Part shown: one piece after another, positions 42,509-51,919 of the stretch
How the letters are laid out: every line of letters starts with the position of its first letter
Numbering within the stretch: the first letter of the stretch is position 1
NCBI GenBank assembly: GCA_938091495.1
Contig: CALLJF010000003.1
Coordinates: 1 to 56,080 of the forward strand
From: an uncultured Nitrososphaerales archaeon
Lineage (GTDB): Archaea; Thermoproteota; Nitrososphaeria; Nitrososphaerales; JACAEJ01
DNA length: 56,080 nt
Direction: 5' to 3'
Program-made: the position numbers and the translations under genes
The notes under the pieces: generated by a model
What the model was told of the DNA's origin: nothing
Seen by the model: the letters and a program-made list of their open reading frames with translations, nothing else
The model's database searches: none

Positions 42509-43599
42509 AAGTAAGAAGAATTCTTTTGACTGGAGCAGGAGGCATTGGAGGAACCAACTTTATAAGAAGTCTTCATCTTGCAGAAGATCAAAATAATGAA
42601 AGACTCTTTATAGTTGGTACAGACTATAACATCTACTACATCGAATTTCCTGATACAAATCTAAAATTCAGAACTCCAAAGCATAGCGATCCAAAGTTCA
42701 TTCCTACTTTAATAAAGTTCATAAAAGAGAATAAGCTAGAATTTTTGCATCCCCATCCCAGCTCCGAAGCGAAAGTTGTATCAGAGAATAGAAAGCAATT
42801 AAAAAGTTTGGGAGTAATGTTGTATCTCCCTAGGCATGAAGATATAATGCCAGATAAGCTTTACATTCATCAAAAACTTAATTCATCAGGAGTTCCTTTA
42901 CCTAAAACCATGCTTGTTAAATCAATACAAGATGTTGATGATGCTTTTATGGAATTGAATTCTCCTCTTTGGATTAGATCGATAAAAGGAGCTGGAGGGA
43001 GGCTAAGCTTGAAGGTTAATTCTTCAAAAGAAGCAAAACTATGGATAAAACTTAATGTAATGCAAGGCAGAGCAAAATTAAATGAGTTCATACTGCAAGA
43101 ATATCTGCCAAGAAAAGATTTAGCCTTTGACTCTTTATGGTTTAGAGGAAAACTGATAACTTCTTACGCAAGAGAAAGGCTTGAATATCCATTCAAGCAT
43201 ATCTCTCTATCAGGAATAACTGGGACTCCATCAGTGGCAAAAATATTACATAATGACAGAGTTAACTCTGTTGGCATATCAGCCGTTAAAGCGTTGAACC
43301 CAAAGCCCCACGGTTTTTACTCAGTAGATCTAAAAGAAGATGTTAATGGCAATCCTAAAGTAACGGAAGTCGATGGAAAATGGCATACAACAGCTCCTCT
43401 TTGGGGCTATGCTTTCGCAAAAGCCTACAATAAAACCTCATATAATATCGCTTACTCTTATTTGACGCTGGGCTATGGCGAAAATCTAGTTGAAGAACTT
43501 CCTAAAACAGATCTTTTCCCAGAAGAGCACTACTTAATCAGGCAGATGGATTCAGGTATTATATTGAAAAGCAAAGAGAATTTTTGGAGGATTGCTTGA
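42505..43599 (+). CDS. ATP-grasp ligase, carbamoyl-phosphate-synthase-large-subunit-like
   Basis: The 364-residue protein starts VRRILLTGAGGIGGTNFIRSL (Rossmann-like pre-ATP-grasp domain), then DKLYIHQKLNSSGVPLPKT, WIRSIKGAGGRLSLKV (ATP-binding loop), ILQEYLPRKDLAFDSLW and VTEVDGKWHTTAP (metal site region, with D rather than the usual N). It should ligate a carboxylate to an amine or thiol at the cost of ATP. The coupling to a deacetylase and a HAD phosphatase suggests a small biosynthetic pathway. Substrate unknown. Confidence 0.85.
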   Translation: MKVRRILLTGAGGIGGTNFIRSLHLAEDQNNERLFIVGTDYNIYYIEFPDTNLKFRTPKHSDPKFIPTLIKFIKENKLEFLHPHPSSEAKVVSENRKQLKSLGVMLYLPRHEDIMPDKLYIHQKLNSSGVPLPKTMLVKSIQDVDDAFMELNSPLWIRSIKGAGGRLSLKVNSSKEAKLWIKLNVMQGRAKLNEFILQEYLPRKDLAFDSLWFRGKLITSYARERLEYPFKHISLSGITGTPSVAKILHNDRVNSVGISAVKALNPKPHGFYSVDLKEDVNGNPKVTEVDGKWHTTAPLWGYAFAKAYNKTSYNIAYSYLTLGYGENLVEELPKTDLFPEEHYLIRQMDSGIILKSKENFWRIA

Positions 43600-44144
43600 T
43601 GAAGACATGCGTTTTAGTTTTAGATTTTGATGGCGTAATTACGAATTTGAACATCGATTGGAGCGAAGTGCGTGAAGAGGTCTCAAGGAAAGTTGGATTC
43701 AGGGTTGATAGCATGCTCGCCTTTTGGGAAAACCATTTTGGCACTAAGTTATCTGATCTAGCCAATTATATTGTGGAAAGGTACGAGCTAGAGGCAGTTT
43801 TGAATTCTAAACCCTACGACGATGTTAAACCAGCCCTTGATTCTTTCAAAGGAGTAGTTTATCTAGCATCAATGCAGTCTGAGAAGGCCATAAATTTCTT
43901 TCTAGATAAGTATAATCTCAAAAAATACTTTAAGGAAATAATCAGCAGAAACCGTTTTGGAAATAAGATAAAACAAATCCAATACATAATGGATAAGGAA
44001 AGAGGATGTGAAAAAATTGTGCTTGTAGATGACTCTGAAAGGAACATAAAAAGTTGTCAAAGATGGAGTTTGAGTTGCATTCTTTTTAACAGAAAGGGCG
44101 GAGACAATTTGATTGATGTAATCAAAAATATGATTGAGCCATAG
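43599..44144 (+). CDS. HAD-superfamily hydrolase
   Basis: About 181 residues: VLVLDFDGVITNLNIDW (motif I, D-F-D), VVYLASMQSEKAINFF (motif II position, with S), and KIVLVDDSERNIKSCQ (motif IV). The cap is small and helical. ATG 43599 overlaps the ATP-grasp stop (TGATG), deciding the start. Likely a phosphatase for a sugar or nucleotide phosphate made by the preceding genes. Confidence 0.87.
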   Translation: MKTCVLVLDFDGVITNLNIDWSEVREEVSRKVGFRVDSMLAFWENHFGTKLSDLANYIVERYELEAVLNSKPYDDVKPALDSFKGVVYLASMQSEKAINFFLDKYNLKKYFKEIISRNRFGNKIKQIQYIMDKERGCEKIVLVDDSERNIKSCQRWSLSCILFNRKGGDNLIDVIKNMIEP

Positions 44145-44280
44145 TTCTAAAAATTCTTAGTGAATAAATTGGTTTTGATTGGTTCGAGAAATTATTTTAA
44201 TTCATATCTTGAAGTTTTAAAATATTATTGCTTCATAAGGATGCTTCACTTTCTATCAAAATTGTAAGTGATTTTTAAGG

Positions 44281-44727
44281 TTGAGCGATAAAAGTAAGGA
44301 AAAAAGCCTCGATAAATTAGAGGCTGAGTTAAAAAGCAAGACTCTTCTTGTCTATTGGTACATGATAAAGCAAAATACTCCTGTTGGGATTAGAGAGATT
44401 CAAAGAGCATTAAAGTTTTCAAGCCCAAGCATTGCCCATCATCATCTTGAGAAATTGATCTCATTGGGGCTTGTGAAAAAAGATGAGTATGGTCGATATT
44501 TGTTAAAAGAGTATGTGGAAGTTGGAACTCTTCAATTCTTCACAAAGATTGGCAGATTTATGCTACCTCGCTTTTCATTTTATGCATCGTTTTTCTCAAC
44601 TTTGCTCATTGCTTATGTCTATCAGTATGCTAGAGCTTTGAACATCTTCGCTTTGGCTTCTATGATCATTGCTACCATAATCTTTTGGTATGAAACTATA
44701 AGGGTTTGGAGGAGAAAGCCCTACTAA
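44281..44727 (+). CDS. Membrane-anchored winged-helix regulator
   Basis: The 148-residue protein has an ArsR-like helix-turn-helix (GIREIQRALKFSSPSIAHHHLEKLISLGLVKKDEYGRYLL, residues about 35-75) and two C-terminal membrane segments (FSFYASFFSTLLIAYVYQYA and FALASMIIATIIFWYE). The HTH should face the cytosol. TTG 44281 is used. Such one-component membrane regulators are common in archaea; its target is unknown. Confidence 0.8.
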   Translation: MSDKSKEKSLDKLEAELKSKTLLVYWYMIKQNTPVGIREIQRALKFSSPSIAHHHLEKLISLGLVKKDEYGRYLLKEYVEVGTLQFFTKIGRFMLPRFSFYASFFSTLLIAYVYQYARALNIFALASMIIATIIFWYETIRVWRRKPY

Positions 44728-44803
44728 TATTTGCATAAGAACGATTGAATTTTCTATAATTACTTCCTCTCTGTTTTAAATGTAATTTTTGAAAGAGCAA
44801 TAG

Positions 44804-44832
44804 GTTTATAATCTACGACTGTATCGTAGATT
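44804..44832 (+). promoter_or_regulatory. TATA box and palindromic DtxR-type operator upstream of dtxR-feoAB
   Basis: GTTTATAA at 44804-44811 is a TATA box. It runs into a perfect inverted repeat AATCTACGA (44810-44818), five-base spacer, TCGTAGATT (44824-44832). Expected transcription start is near 44834, so a bound regulator would block polymerase recruitment. The repeat is 14 bases before the dtxR ATG, suggesting iron-dependent autoregulation of dtxR and control of feoAB. Confidence 0.75.
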
Positions 44833-44845
44833 TACGGACAGGGTT

Positions 44846-45508
44846 ATGGATAGAAAGTTATCACAAATGCAAGAAGAATACCTCGAATTGATCTATAAAT
44901 TAGAAGAAAGGGAAGGGGTTGCCAAGACTGGACAGATAGCTCGAGAGTTAAAGGTAGCTCTTGGAACTGTTACTAACACGGTAGCAAACCTTGAAAAGAA
45001 GGGTTTTCTTGTTCATAGACCTTACGCTGGAATAAAGCTGACTGAAAAAGGTCGCAAGATAGCTTTGAATATTCTTAGAAAGCATAGACTCTCAGAAAGG
45101 CTACTTGCAGACACTCTTAAGATTCCGTGGAGTGCAATTCACGATATAGCATGCAAGCTTGAACATATTATTGACGGAGATGTAACTGAAGCCATAGAGA
45201 AATCCCTTCAATATCCTAAGACCTGTCCCCATGGAAACCCTGTGCCGGACAAAGACGGCAGAATCTCGATAGACAATTATGAACCTTTGGTGAATCTACC
45301 AGTGAAGACGAAAGGAAAGGTAATGAAAATCATCGACGAAAAAGAGGATGTTCTGAAGTATCTTGCAACTCTTGGTCTGCTGCCAGGAGTGGAGATCGAG
45401 GTTGAGGAGAAGGCTTCTTTTGGAGGACCGATTCTTGTTAAAGTCTCTGAAGCCAGATACGCTCTAGGAAGAGAGATTTCATCATCAATATACGTTAAAA
45501 GGGATTGA
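44846..45508 (+). CDS. DtxR/MntR-family metal-dependent repressor with FeoA-like C-terminal domain
   Basis: The 220-residue protein has a winged helix (TGQIARELKVALGTVTNTVANLEKKGFLVH), dimerisation helices with HRLSERLL and HDIACKLEHII, the metal-site motif TCPHGNPVP, and a C-terminal SH3-like/FeoA domain (LPVKTKGKVMKIIDE...GLLPGVEIEVEE). Such repressors sense Fe2+ or Mn2+. Location directly upstream of feoA and feoB and a palindrome in its promoter indicate iron control. Confidence 0.92.
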   Translation: MDRKLSQMQEEYLELIYKLEEREGVAKTGQIARELKVALGTVTNTVANLEKKGFLVHRPYAGIKLTEKGRKIALNILRKHRLSERLLADTLKIPWSAIHDIACKLEHIIDGDVTEAIEKSLQYPKTCPHGNPVPDKDGRISIDNYEPLVNLPVKTKGKVMKIIDEKEDVLKYLATLGLLPGVEIEVEEKASFGGPILVKVSEARYALGREISSSIYVKRD

Positions 45509-45539
45509 GTTATCGAAATCAAGAGAAGGCGATCGTTGT

Positions 45540-45827
45540 ATGGGAGAGCAAGAAAAGATGGAGAAATCAGACATGCCTTTAACTGCATTAAGAGAAGGAG
45601 AGACTGGAATCGTAACTTCTATAAAATCAGGCCCCGGGAGAGGATATGGAAGAGGCATAGGATTTGAAAGACGGCTTATGGATATGGGTCTAACACCGGG
45701 CACTGAGGTAGTTGTTATAAAATCAGCTCTTTTTCATGGTCCCATAGAAATTTCTGTTAGAGGTTCAAGACTTGCTCTCGGTCGAGGTATAGCAGAGAGA
45801 ATTTTCGTAGTGAAGAAAAGTGCCTAA
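45540..45827 (+). CDS. feoA: Ferrous iron transport protein FeoA
   Basis: The 95-residue protein is one SH3-like FeoA domain: LTALREGETGIVTSI, RRLMDMGLTPGTEVVVIK, GPIEISVRGSRLALGRGIAERIFV. A glycine-arginine-rich loop (GPGRGYGRGIG) is inserted early in the domain. FeoA binds FeoB in the cytosol. The feoB GTG lies inside its last codons, so the two are translationally coupled. Confidence 0.93.
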   Translation: MGEQEKMEKSDMPLTALREGETGIVTSIKSGPGRGYGRGIGFERRLMDMGLTPGTEVVVIKSALFHGPIEISVRGSRLALGRGIAERIFVVKKSA

Positions 45828-47757
45828 GAGAAAAATAACCATTGCGCTAGCTGGAAACGCGAATGTTGGAAAATCTGTTATATTTAACCATTTGACTGGC
45901 TTACATCAACATATCGGAAACTGGCCTGGAAAAACCGTTGAAAGAGCAGAGGGAACTCTTCATTTTAGAGGCCACACAATAGACATAGTTGATTTACCGG
46001 GAATATATTCGCTTTCCACTTATTCCCTAGAGGAAATGATCTCAAGAAAATATATCGTAGTCGAGAGACCAGATCTAGTGATAAACGTTGTAGACGCTTC
46101 TGTCCTTGAGAGAAATCTGTTCTTTACGTTACAGTTAATAGAACTCAGGACTCCCATGGTTATAGCTCTAAATCAAATAGATGTGGCAAAGAAAAAAGGC
46201 ATTAAGATCGATGTAGAAAAATTAGAAAAGTTGCTAGGAGTGCCTGTTGTACCAACCGTAGCGATAAAAGGAATTGGTATCTTCCAGCTTTTGGAAAAAG
46301 CCATCGAAATAATCGAGAAAGGACAGGAAACGAAACGAATCGAAGTGAGATATGAGGAAGAAGTCGAAGAAAGGATTGCCAAGCTCGCTAAGATGATTGA
46401 AGGTATCCAATTTTGGTATCCACCTAGGTATGCAGCAATTAAGCTTCTAGAAGGAGACGAAGAAATTGAGAGAATAATCCATAGAATAAATCCTCAGATA
46501 ACATACACTGCAAAAAAACTTGCTAATGAACTTGAGAACATCTATGGTCATTCTTGCGCAACCATAATAACTTCTGAGCGATACGGGATTGCTGGCTGTA
46601 TTGCCAGAGAAGTTCAAAAACTTGTACCACCGATAAAGCCAACTAAAGAAGAGAGGTTTCACACCCTCACGACACACAAAATTTTGGGATATCCAATTAT
46701 GGTTTTTTTGTTACTCTTAGTGTTCCATTCCATTTTTACCTTTGGAAACTACGCCTCAGAACTTTTACGTAACTTCTTTTACAACTGGGAATTCCTTTTT
46801 ACAGATTTTTTTGGAATAGGAGTCATAGGAAAATTGGTTTGGGGAGGCATTATCGAGGGTATCATATCAGGCATCACTATAGCCATCCCATACATTGTCC
46901 CTTTTTATTTCATATTGTATTTTTTAGAAGACTCAGGCTACCTTAGTCGAATAGCATTTTTGATGGACAACGCTATGCATAAGATAGGACTACACGGAAA
47001 GGCCTTCATCCCTTTACTACTTGGCTATGGTTGTAACGTTCCTGCCTGCTTAGGGTGTAGAATAATGGAGACAGAGAGGGAGAGACTACTTGCAGCTTTT
47101 GTAACAACATTAGTGCCTTGTGCAGCAAGGACGGTTATCATACTTGGTTTAGTAGGCCAATTTATGGGCATACAATGGGCTTTGATGCTCTATGTCTTTA
47201 ACCTAGTAGTCATTTTCATCCTTGGAAGGCTTGCATTTAAAATGCTTCCAGGTGAGCCAACTGCTCTAATTATGGAAATGAGTGATTACAGGCTACCCCA
47301 TCTGAAGACTGTTGTAAAGCAAACATGGTCAAGATTAGTCGAATTCATAAAAATAGCCTTCCCCTTGATAATAGTTGGAAGTTTTGTGATAAAGCTCACT
47401 GAAGTTTTAGGATTATTAGAACCAATCGCGACCTCATTCAGTTTCATAACAGTTATGTGGTTAGGACTGCCTGCTGCAACTGGTATAGCGCTAATATTTG
47501 GGATACTGAGAAAGGAGTTGACACTAATCATGCTTGCTGTCCTTCTAGGAACAACGAATTTTGCACAGGTTTTGACACCGATCCAGATGATCGTGTTCAC
47601 TCTAGTAATAATGTTTTACATACCTTGTATAGCGACTATCGCCGCTCTAGTTAAAGAGTTTGGCTGGAAGAAAGCACTTCTAATGACAGTGTTCGAGATA
47701 GCCTTTGCAATAATCTTGGGGGGAGTTGCATTAAGAGTATTGACATTGATTGTCTAA
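45820..47757 (+). CDS. feoB: Ferrous iron transporter FeoB
   Basis: The 645-residue protein has an N-terminal G domain ([12 protein letters not shown]1, [13 protein letters not shown]3, ALNQID G4), the GDI-like helical spacer, and a polytopic membrane domain with the conserved [13 protein letters not shown] and a later [15 protein letters not shown]. FeoB imports Fe2+ across the cytoplasmic membrane. Length is typical of short FeoB proteins. GTG 45820 overlaps feoA by eight bases. Confidence 0.96.
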   Translation: MPKRKITIALAGNANVGKSVIFNHLTGLHQHIGNWPGKTVERAEGTLHFRGHTIDIVDLPGIYSLSTYSLEEMISRKYIVVERPDLVINVVDASVLERNLFFTLQLIELRTPMVIALNQIDVAKKKGIKIDVEKLEKLLGVPVVPTVAIKGIGIFQLLEKAIEIIEKGQETKRIEVRYEEEVEERIAKLAKMIEGIQFWYPPRYAAIKLLEGDEEIERIIHRINPQITYTAKKLANELENIYGHSCATIITSERYGIAGCIAREVQKLVPPIKPTKEERFHTLTTHKILGYPIMVFLLLLVFHSIFTFGNYASELLRNFFYNWEFLFTDFFGIGVIGKLVWGGIIEGIISGITIAIPYIVPFYFILYFLEDSGYLSRIAFLMDNAMHKIGLHGKAFIPLLLGYGCNVPACLGCRIMETERERLLAAFVTTLVPCAARTVIILGLVGQFMGIQWALMLYVFNLVVIFILGRLAFKMLPGEPTALIMEMSDYRLPHLKTVVKQTWSRLVEFIKIAFPLIIVGSFVIKLTEVLGLLEPIATSFSFITVMWLGLPAATGIALIFGILRKELTLIMLAVLLGTTNFAQVLTPIQMIVFTLVIMFYIPCIATIAALVKEFGWKKALLMTVFEIAFAIILGGVALRVLTLIV

Positions 47758-47893
47758 TGGAATAATCAGTTCTAGTAAATTATGATGGGAGGCTTAGCGA
47801 TAGAATAAATTAATAAAAAGATGCTTCTATGAATTCCGAAATAATAAAAGGCTATGCTGCATATCAGGTTAAAGATAGCATAGGTGTGAGTGT

Positions 47894-48523
47894 ATGTTCA
47901 AAGACCGCACAGAAGCAGGAAAGACTCTTGCCGAGGCTCTATCAGAATACAAGGATAAGAATACAATAGTTCTAGCAATTCCAAGGGGAGGGGTTGTAGT
48001 AGCATATGAAGTGGCTAAGGCATTAAACGCGCCTCTCGATCTGATAATACCAAGAAAGATAGGTGCACCAAGCCAGCCTGAACTTGCTATTGGTGCTGTT
48101 ACAGAAGATGGCACGACGATTCTAAATCAGGATATAATCCAATACTTAAGAGTGCCAGATGACTATATAAAAACTGAAGTAAAACGCCAGGTAGAAGAGA
48201 TTAAGAGAAGAATTCAAAGGTATCTTGGAGATAAGCCCAGACTTTCTATAGAAGGAAAAGTTGTAATACTAATAGACGATGGTGTAGCCACTGGTGCTAC
48301 GACAAGAGCGGCCATAGCATCCATCAGAAAAAGAAAACCAGCCTCGATAGTTTTAGCTATACCTGTAGGACCACCAGATACTGTGAAAGAGTTAAGAGAA
48401 GATGCCGACAAAGTAATTTGCTTGATGACCCCTGAGCCTTTCTTTGCTATTGGGCAGTTCTACGAAAACTTTGAGCAAACTAGTGATGAAGAAGTTATTC
48501 AAATCTTAAACAAATTGAAGTGA
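47894..48523 (+). CDS. Phosphoribosyltransferase-like protein (COG1926 type)
   Basis: The 209-residue protein starts MFKDRTEAGKTLAEAL, then VLAIPRGGVVVAYEVAKAL, LIIPRKIGAPSQPELAIGAV and the PRPP-binding loop VILIDDGVATGATTRAAI. Members of this group are predicted PRTases of unknown specificity, often next to phosphatase or stress genes. It stands alone 137 bases after feoB. Confidence 0.88.
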   Translation: MFKDRTEAGKTLAEALSEYKDKNTIVLAIPRGGVVVAYEVAKALNAPLDLIIPRKIGAPSQPELAIGAVTEDGTTILNQDIIQYLRVPDDYIKTEVKRQVEEIKRRIQRYLGDKPRLSIEGKVVILIDDGVATGATTRAAIASIRKRKPASIVLAIPVGPPDTVKELREDADKVICLMTPEPFFAIGQFYENFEQTSDEEVIQILNKLK

Positions 48524-48525
48524 GT

Positions 48526-48687
48526 TTATTTGAACTCCTCATACGCTTCTTTTAACCTTTCTGATATAACTTCTGCTTTTTTTCTTGTCTTGTTTGCATT
48601 ACAAGTTTCTAAATGCTTCTCATAATCAGCTATTGTGGAGAAAGTTGCACCACATTGAACACATTTCTTCCTAAAACCTGCTACCAT
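48526..48687 (-). CDS. Small zinc-finger protein (53 residues)
   Basis: From ATG 48687 the minus strand encodes KKCVQCGATFSTIADYEKHLETCN, a C-x2-C...H-x4-C zinc finger, followed by a basic, helical tail to TAA 48526. The stop is two bases from the end of the convergent PRTase gene. Archaeal mini zinc fingers of this C2HC kind are frequent and may bind nucleic acid. Too short for ordinary ORF cut-offs. Confidence 0.7.
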   Translation of the reverse strand: MVAGFRKKCVQCGATFSTIADYEKHLETCNANKTRKKAEVISERLKEAYEEFK

Positions 48688-48739
48688 AGGCCCACTAATA
48701 ATTTAATCGACATAATAGTATATATGAGTTATTTTAGAA

Positions 48740-49156
48740 TCATTCACCAATTATCTGTAAGACAAGCTCTCTCGATCTGCTACGAATGTCTAACTCTATG
48801 AAGACTATTTGCTGCCACGTTCCAAGAATCGGTCTTTTATCTTTAAAGGGTATTGTTATACTTGGTCCTATTAGAGAAGCTCTCACATGAGAATGACCGT
48901 TGTGATCGTGCCACCTTTTCTCATGCTCATAATCTATGTCCTTTGGGATTATTCTCTCCAGCATGTTTTTGAAATCCTCTAACAGTCCTGGTTCATATTC
49001 TATAGTTGTTAAAGCTCCTGTAGAACCAGGGACGAATATTGTCACTATTCCACTTCTAATGTTTGATTCACTAACAACATCAGATACAGCATTTGTTATA
49101 TCTATCATGTCGAGTTCTCCTTTTGTTCTTAAACTGAGGTATTTTGTTAAAATCAT
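48740..49156 (-). CDS. YjbQ/UPF0047 family protein
   Basis: About 138 residues with the family signature: DITNAVSDVVSES, IVTIFVPGSTGALTTIEYEPG, RWHDHNGHSHVRASLIGPSITIPF and GTWQQIVFIELDIRSRSR. The H-x-H-N-x-H-S-H block lines an active-site pocket; some members show thiamine-phosphate-synthase-like activity in vitro but the main role is open. ATG 49156 follows GGTGTTGGT and is preferred to TTG 49171. Confidence 0.9.
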   Translation of the reverse strand: MILTKYLSLRTKGELDMIDITNAVSDVVSESNIRSGIVTIFVPGSTGALTTIEYEPGLLEDFKNMLERIIPKDIDYEHEKRWHDHNGHSHVRASLIGPSITIPFKDKRPILGTWQQIVFIELDIRSRSRELVLQIIGE

Positions 49157-49238
49157 ACCAACACCTATCAATATTAAATCCTAAAAAATTTGTTTTTTAC
49201 TCTTACTTACTTTACAGGATTCCATACGCTCAAAGAGT

Positions 49239-49371
49239 ATGCAGCAGGCACCACAAAGGCAGCAATCTGGTGCTACTTGTTTCGTTAAGTACTCTGATTA
49301 TAATTGCTTGTTATTACATTTTTCAAAAACCTAAAGGGTTAGCAGAACCGAAAACCCCTCAGTCTTTATAA
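49239..49371 (+). other. Possible small membrane-protein remnant
   Basis: ATG 49239 begins MQQAPQRQQSGA. In another frame the same stretch continues LVLLVSLSTLIIIACYYIFQKP and ends KTPQSL at 49371: one membrane helix with a polar tail. One base change near 49275 would join them. Without that the stretch is non-coding. The rest of 49172-49420 shows nothing I can name. Confidence 0.25.
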
Positions 49372-49420
49372 TAGGAACTGGTTTGGATGATAAGTAATCA
49401 TAAAGGTTGCATAAAAATTT

Positions 49421-51214
49421 TTAAAGGAGCTCGTTCTCTTTTATGAACGACAAGTCTTCTAAACTGTTCATCTTTACTATCTTATTTGATACTGTGTAAA
49501 GTGTATCATCGATGTATAGTGTCCTTTTAACTTGTAGATTGTATTCGAATTCGTTACTTTGGTGAGTTATACTACCTTTAAGAGTAAACCCTTGCTCTAG
49601 TGATAGATTGAAGATAAATGCACCTTGCCGAGTGCCTTTGTATTCATACCCATTAGTATTTGACCAGATCGAAACTGGAAGGGCTAACAACTCTTTTGAT
49701 CTATCGAAAAGAAACGCCTTATGATCATATAGAACTTCGGTATTGGACCAATCCCCTAGCACAGTGAACTTTGCCTTCTCAATAGGCATGCTAACATTTG
49801 TGACATCAAAGAGCGACAACTTCACTTTATTCTGCTCCATACCAACGCCTATTACATGCTCTTCATCGTAAGGATGAAGGTATCCTGAGAAGCCAGGTAT
49901 CTCCAGATAGCCTAAAACCATTGGTTCTAATGGATTACTCAAGTCTATCACGAAGAAGGGATCTATTTGCCTAAAGGTTACTAGATAGCATCTATCACCC
50001 ATAAACCTTGCTGAGTATATTTTCTCATCAGGAGCTAAGCCTTCGATCTTTCCAACAACATTCATATTCATATCCAATACGTATAGATTGTTCACCTGTT
50101 CAATACTTGCCCACTTTGTAGTCGCTATTCTAAAGAAGCCGTTGTACTCATCCATGCTAAATTGATTTAATACATAGCCTGAAACCGAGCCTTGAGCCTC
50201 GAAGTTTATCTTTTCTTCATCTAATCTTATCCTGTAGATCAGAGTTTCTTCGCTCGCTCCTTCACTTATGCTTAAGATCAAGAACTTTGTGTTAGGAATT
50301 ACTAGGTATATGTTATTCAGTGAAACATAAATGCTCGATGTCGCTCCTGCTAGAATTGGCTCATAAGTAGGCTCTCGGGCATCATCTTGAACATTAACGG
50401 CTACGATAGTTATGAAATAATAGGAATAGTTCGGAACATCGACATAGCTTATCTCATTTACTTGCACCTCTATGATGGTGCTATTGTCAACTAACTTTGG
50501 CAGATTGACTTCAAAATCTGTTCCATCATTGATTGGAATCGTTGCTGGCTGATTGAACACAATGTAAACATAATTTCCTATCATTCTTGAGCCTAAAATG
50601 GTCCCATTCAAGCTTATAGTTCTCTTTAGAACAGGGTTCTCTCTGTTTGAGATATCATAGACCTTGATAAAGGATTCCTCTACATAAGGATAAAGAATCA
50701 TTGGTAATGAGTAATAATAGTGATGATGTCTTCCTAAAACAACCAATCTATCTTCATTCAAGTAAATTTCTAGACTGTAAGTCTCATTCAAAGATATCTT
50801 TGAGAGGATTTGTGCTTGTTCAGGAGGATAAGCCCTTAAAATGTAAATGTTAGAGCTGGAAACCACATACAAGAATTCTCCATCAGTTTTCACTATATCA
50901 GATTCATCTACCCCTGAAACTTGAATGTTAGTTGTAGAATAACCAGGTGCACCTGAATACTCGGGCGCAAACTTATCGTTGTTCGTTAGAGTGGAATATA
51001 CCTTAAATCCTTGAGAGGATCTTGCCTGTTCCATGTTTGTTTTGAGAAAATATTTTAGTTCAAAGTAGCTTGAGAAGGTTCTAAGCTCTGGCGGTTTTAA
51101 TTCAAAACTAGGTAGAAAGTTAGGACTATAGTATACGCTCGTAGCAAGTAGAACGGCTAAGAGTACTGCTACAACGCTGTAGCTTAACGCCTTTCTATTG
51201 ATCTCCCTCTCCAT
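49421..51214 (-). CDS. Secreted or membrane-anchored beta-propeller protein
   Basis: The 597-residue protein has an N-terminal signal anchor (SYSVVAVLLAVLLATSVYY), a linker, then TTNIQVSGVDESDIVKTDGEFLYVVSSSNIYILRAYPP, the hallmark of the archaeal/bacterial beta-propeller family PF09826. Repeated blocks end in 'YDISNRENP', 'FVIDLSNPLEP' and 'SLFDVTNVSMP'. It should be displayed outside the cell. Function is not established; binding or adhesion is likely. The gene is isolated: the 297 bases upstream (51215-51511) show no gene or clear signal beyond AT-rich sequence. Confidence 0.88.
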   Translation of the reverse strand: MEREINRKALSYSVVAVLLAVLLATSVYYSPNFLPSFELKPPELRTFSSYFELKYFLKTNMEQARSSQGFKVYSTLTNNDKFAPEYSGAPGYSTTNIQVSGVDESDIVKTDGEFLYVVSSSNIYILRAYPPEQAQILSKISLNETYSLEIYLNEDRLVVLGRHHHYYYSLPMILYPYVEESFIKVYDISNRENPVLKRTISLNGTILGSRMIGNYVYIVFNQPATIPINDGTDFEVNLPKLVDNSTIIEVQVNEISYVDVPNYSYYFITIVAVNVQDDAREPTYEPILAGATSSIYVSLNNIYLVIPNTKFLILSISEGASEETLIYRIRLDEEKINFEAQGSVSGYVLNQFSMDEYNGFFRIATTKWASIEQVNNLYVLDMNMNVVGKIEGLAPDEKIYSARFMGDRCYLVTFRQIDPFFVIDLSNPLEPMVLGYLEIPGFSGYLHPYDEEHVIGVGMEQNKVKLSLFDVTNVSMPIEKAKFTVLGDWSNTEVLYDHKAFLFDRSKELLALPVSIWSNTNGYEYKGTRQGAFIFNLSLEQGFTLKGSITHQSNEFEYNLQVKRTLYIDDTLYTVSNKIVKMNSLEDLSFIKENELL

Positions 51215-51511
51215 TCTGGCATCACTTTCCTGATTATATTGAAGATGCAGTGTATTTTATCCTAAGTTTTGATACTCCTTGTCCAGAAATTGGACAGCAT
51301 TAATTAGATAGCAATGGGAAAAATCATATCTTTTCTTGAAGAAAACTGTAGAGAATGAAGTAAGCGTCTATGCATAGCACTGGCATGGGTTTATATTCTT
51401 TTTCATATTAGTATCAATAATAGCATATTTTGCTTTCTATCTAATAGGAAAAAGGTCTTCTTAATTCTATTAAGGTTTCAACAGAGTAGCCATAAAACAA
51501 GGATTGGGATG

Positions 51512-51919
51512 TTATCGCCAGAGTCGAACCTTGAGGTCTTCTATCTTAAAGAAGTCCTTGTTGTTAGATATCAATTCCTCCCCTCTCTTGATGGATATTG
51601 CCGCTATTAAAATGTCAAATTCTCCTATCATCTCCCCCTTTCTCCTTAGCTTTTGATAGATCGTAGATGCCAATTCCACGGATGGCGAATCTAGTTCTAA
51701 TATGGCTATGTTTGAGAGAAGGTCCTTTACTAGTCTGACATTTGCATCTGATTTTACCGAAATCACAGCACCTTTTAATAGTTCATAAGCAGTTATGACG
51801 GTCGATCTAATCTCCTCGCCCTTCCTTTCTAAAGTATCGATAAAAGACACTGCCTTTGGATCGCCCTTGATAAGGGATACAAGAATATCAGTATCTAAGC
51901 AGGCCAATTTATACCGCAA
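51512..51919 (-). CDS. vapC: VapC-type PIN-domain toxin
   Basis: The 135-residue protein has all PIN acidic positions: CLDTDILVSL (D9), AYELLKGA (E46), GEFDILIAAIS (D102) and SNNKDF (N119/D122). It is predicted to cleave RNA, commonly tRNA or rRNA, when freed from the antitoxin. It overlaps vapB by 11 bases. Unlike the pair at 18.5-19.1 kb this one is intact. Confidence 0.9.
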   Translation of the reverse strand: MRYKLACLDTDILVSLIKGDPKAVSFIDTLERKGEEIRSTVITAYELLKGAVISVKSDANVRLVKDLLSNIAILELDSPSVELASTIYQKLRRKGEMIGEFDILIAAISIKRGEELISNNKDFFKIEDLKVRLWR

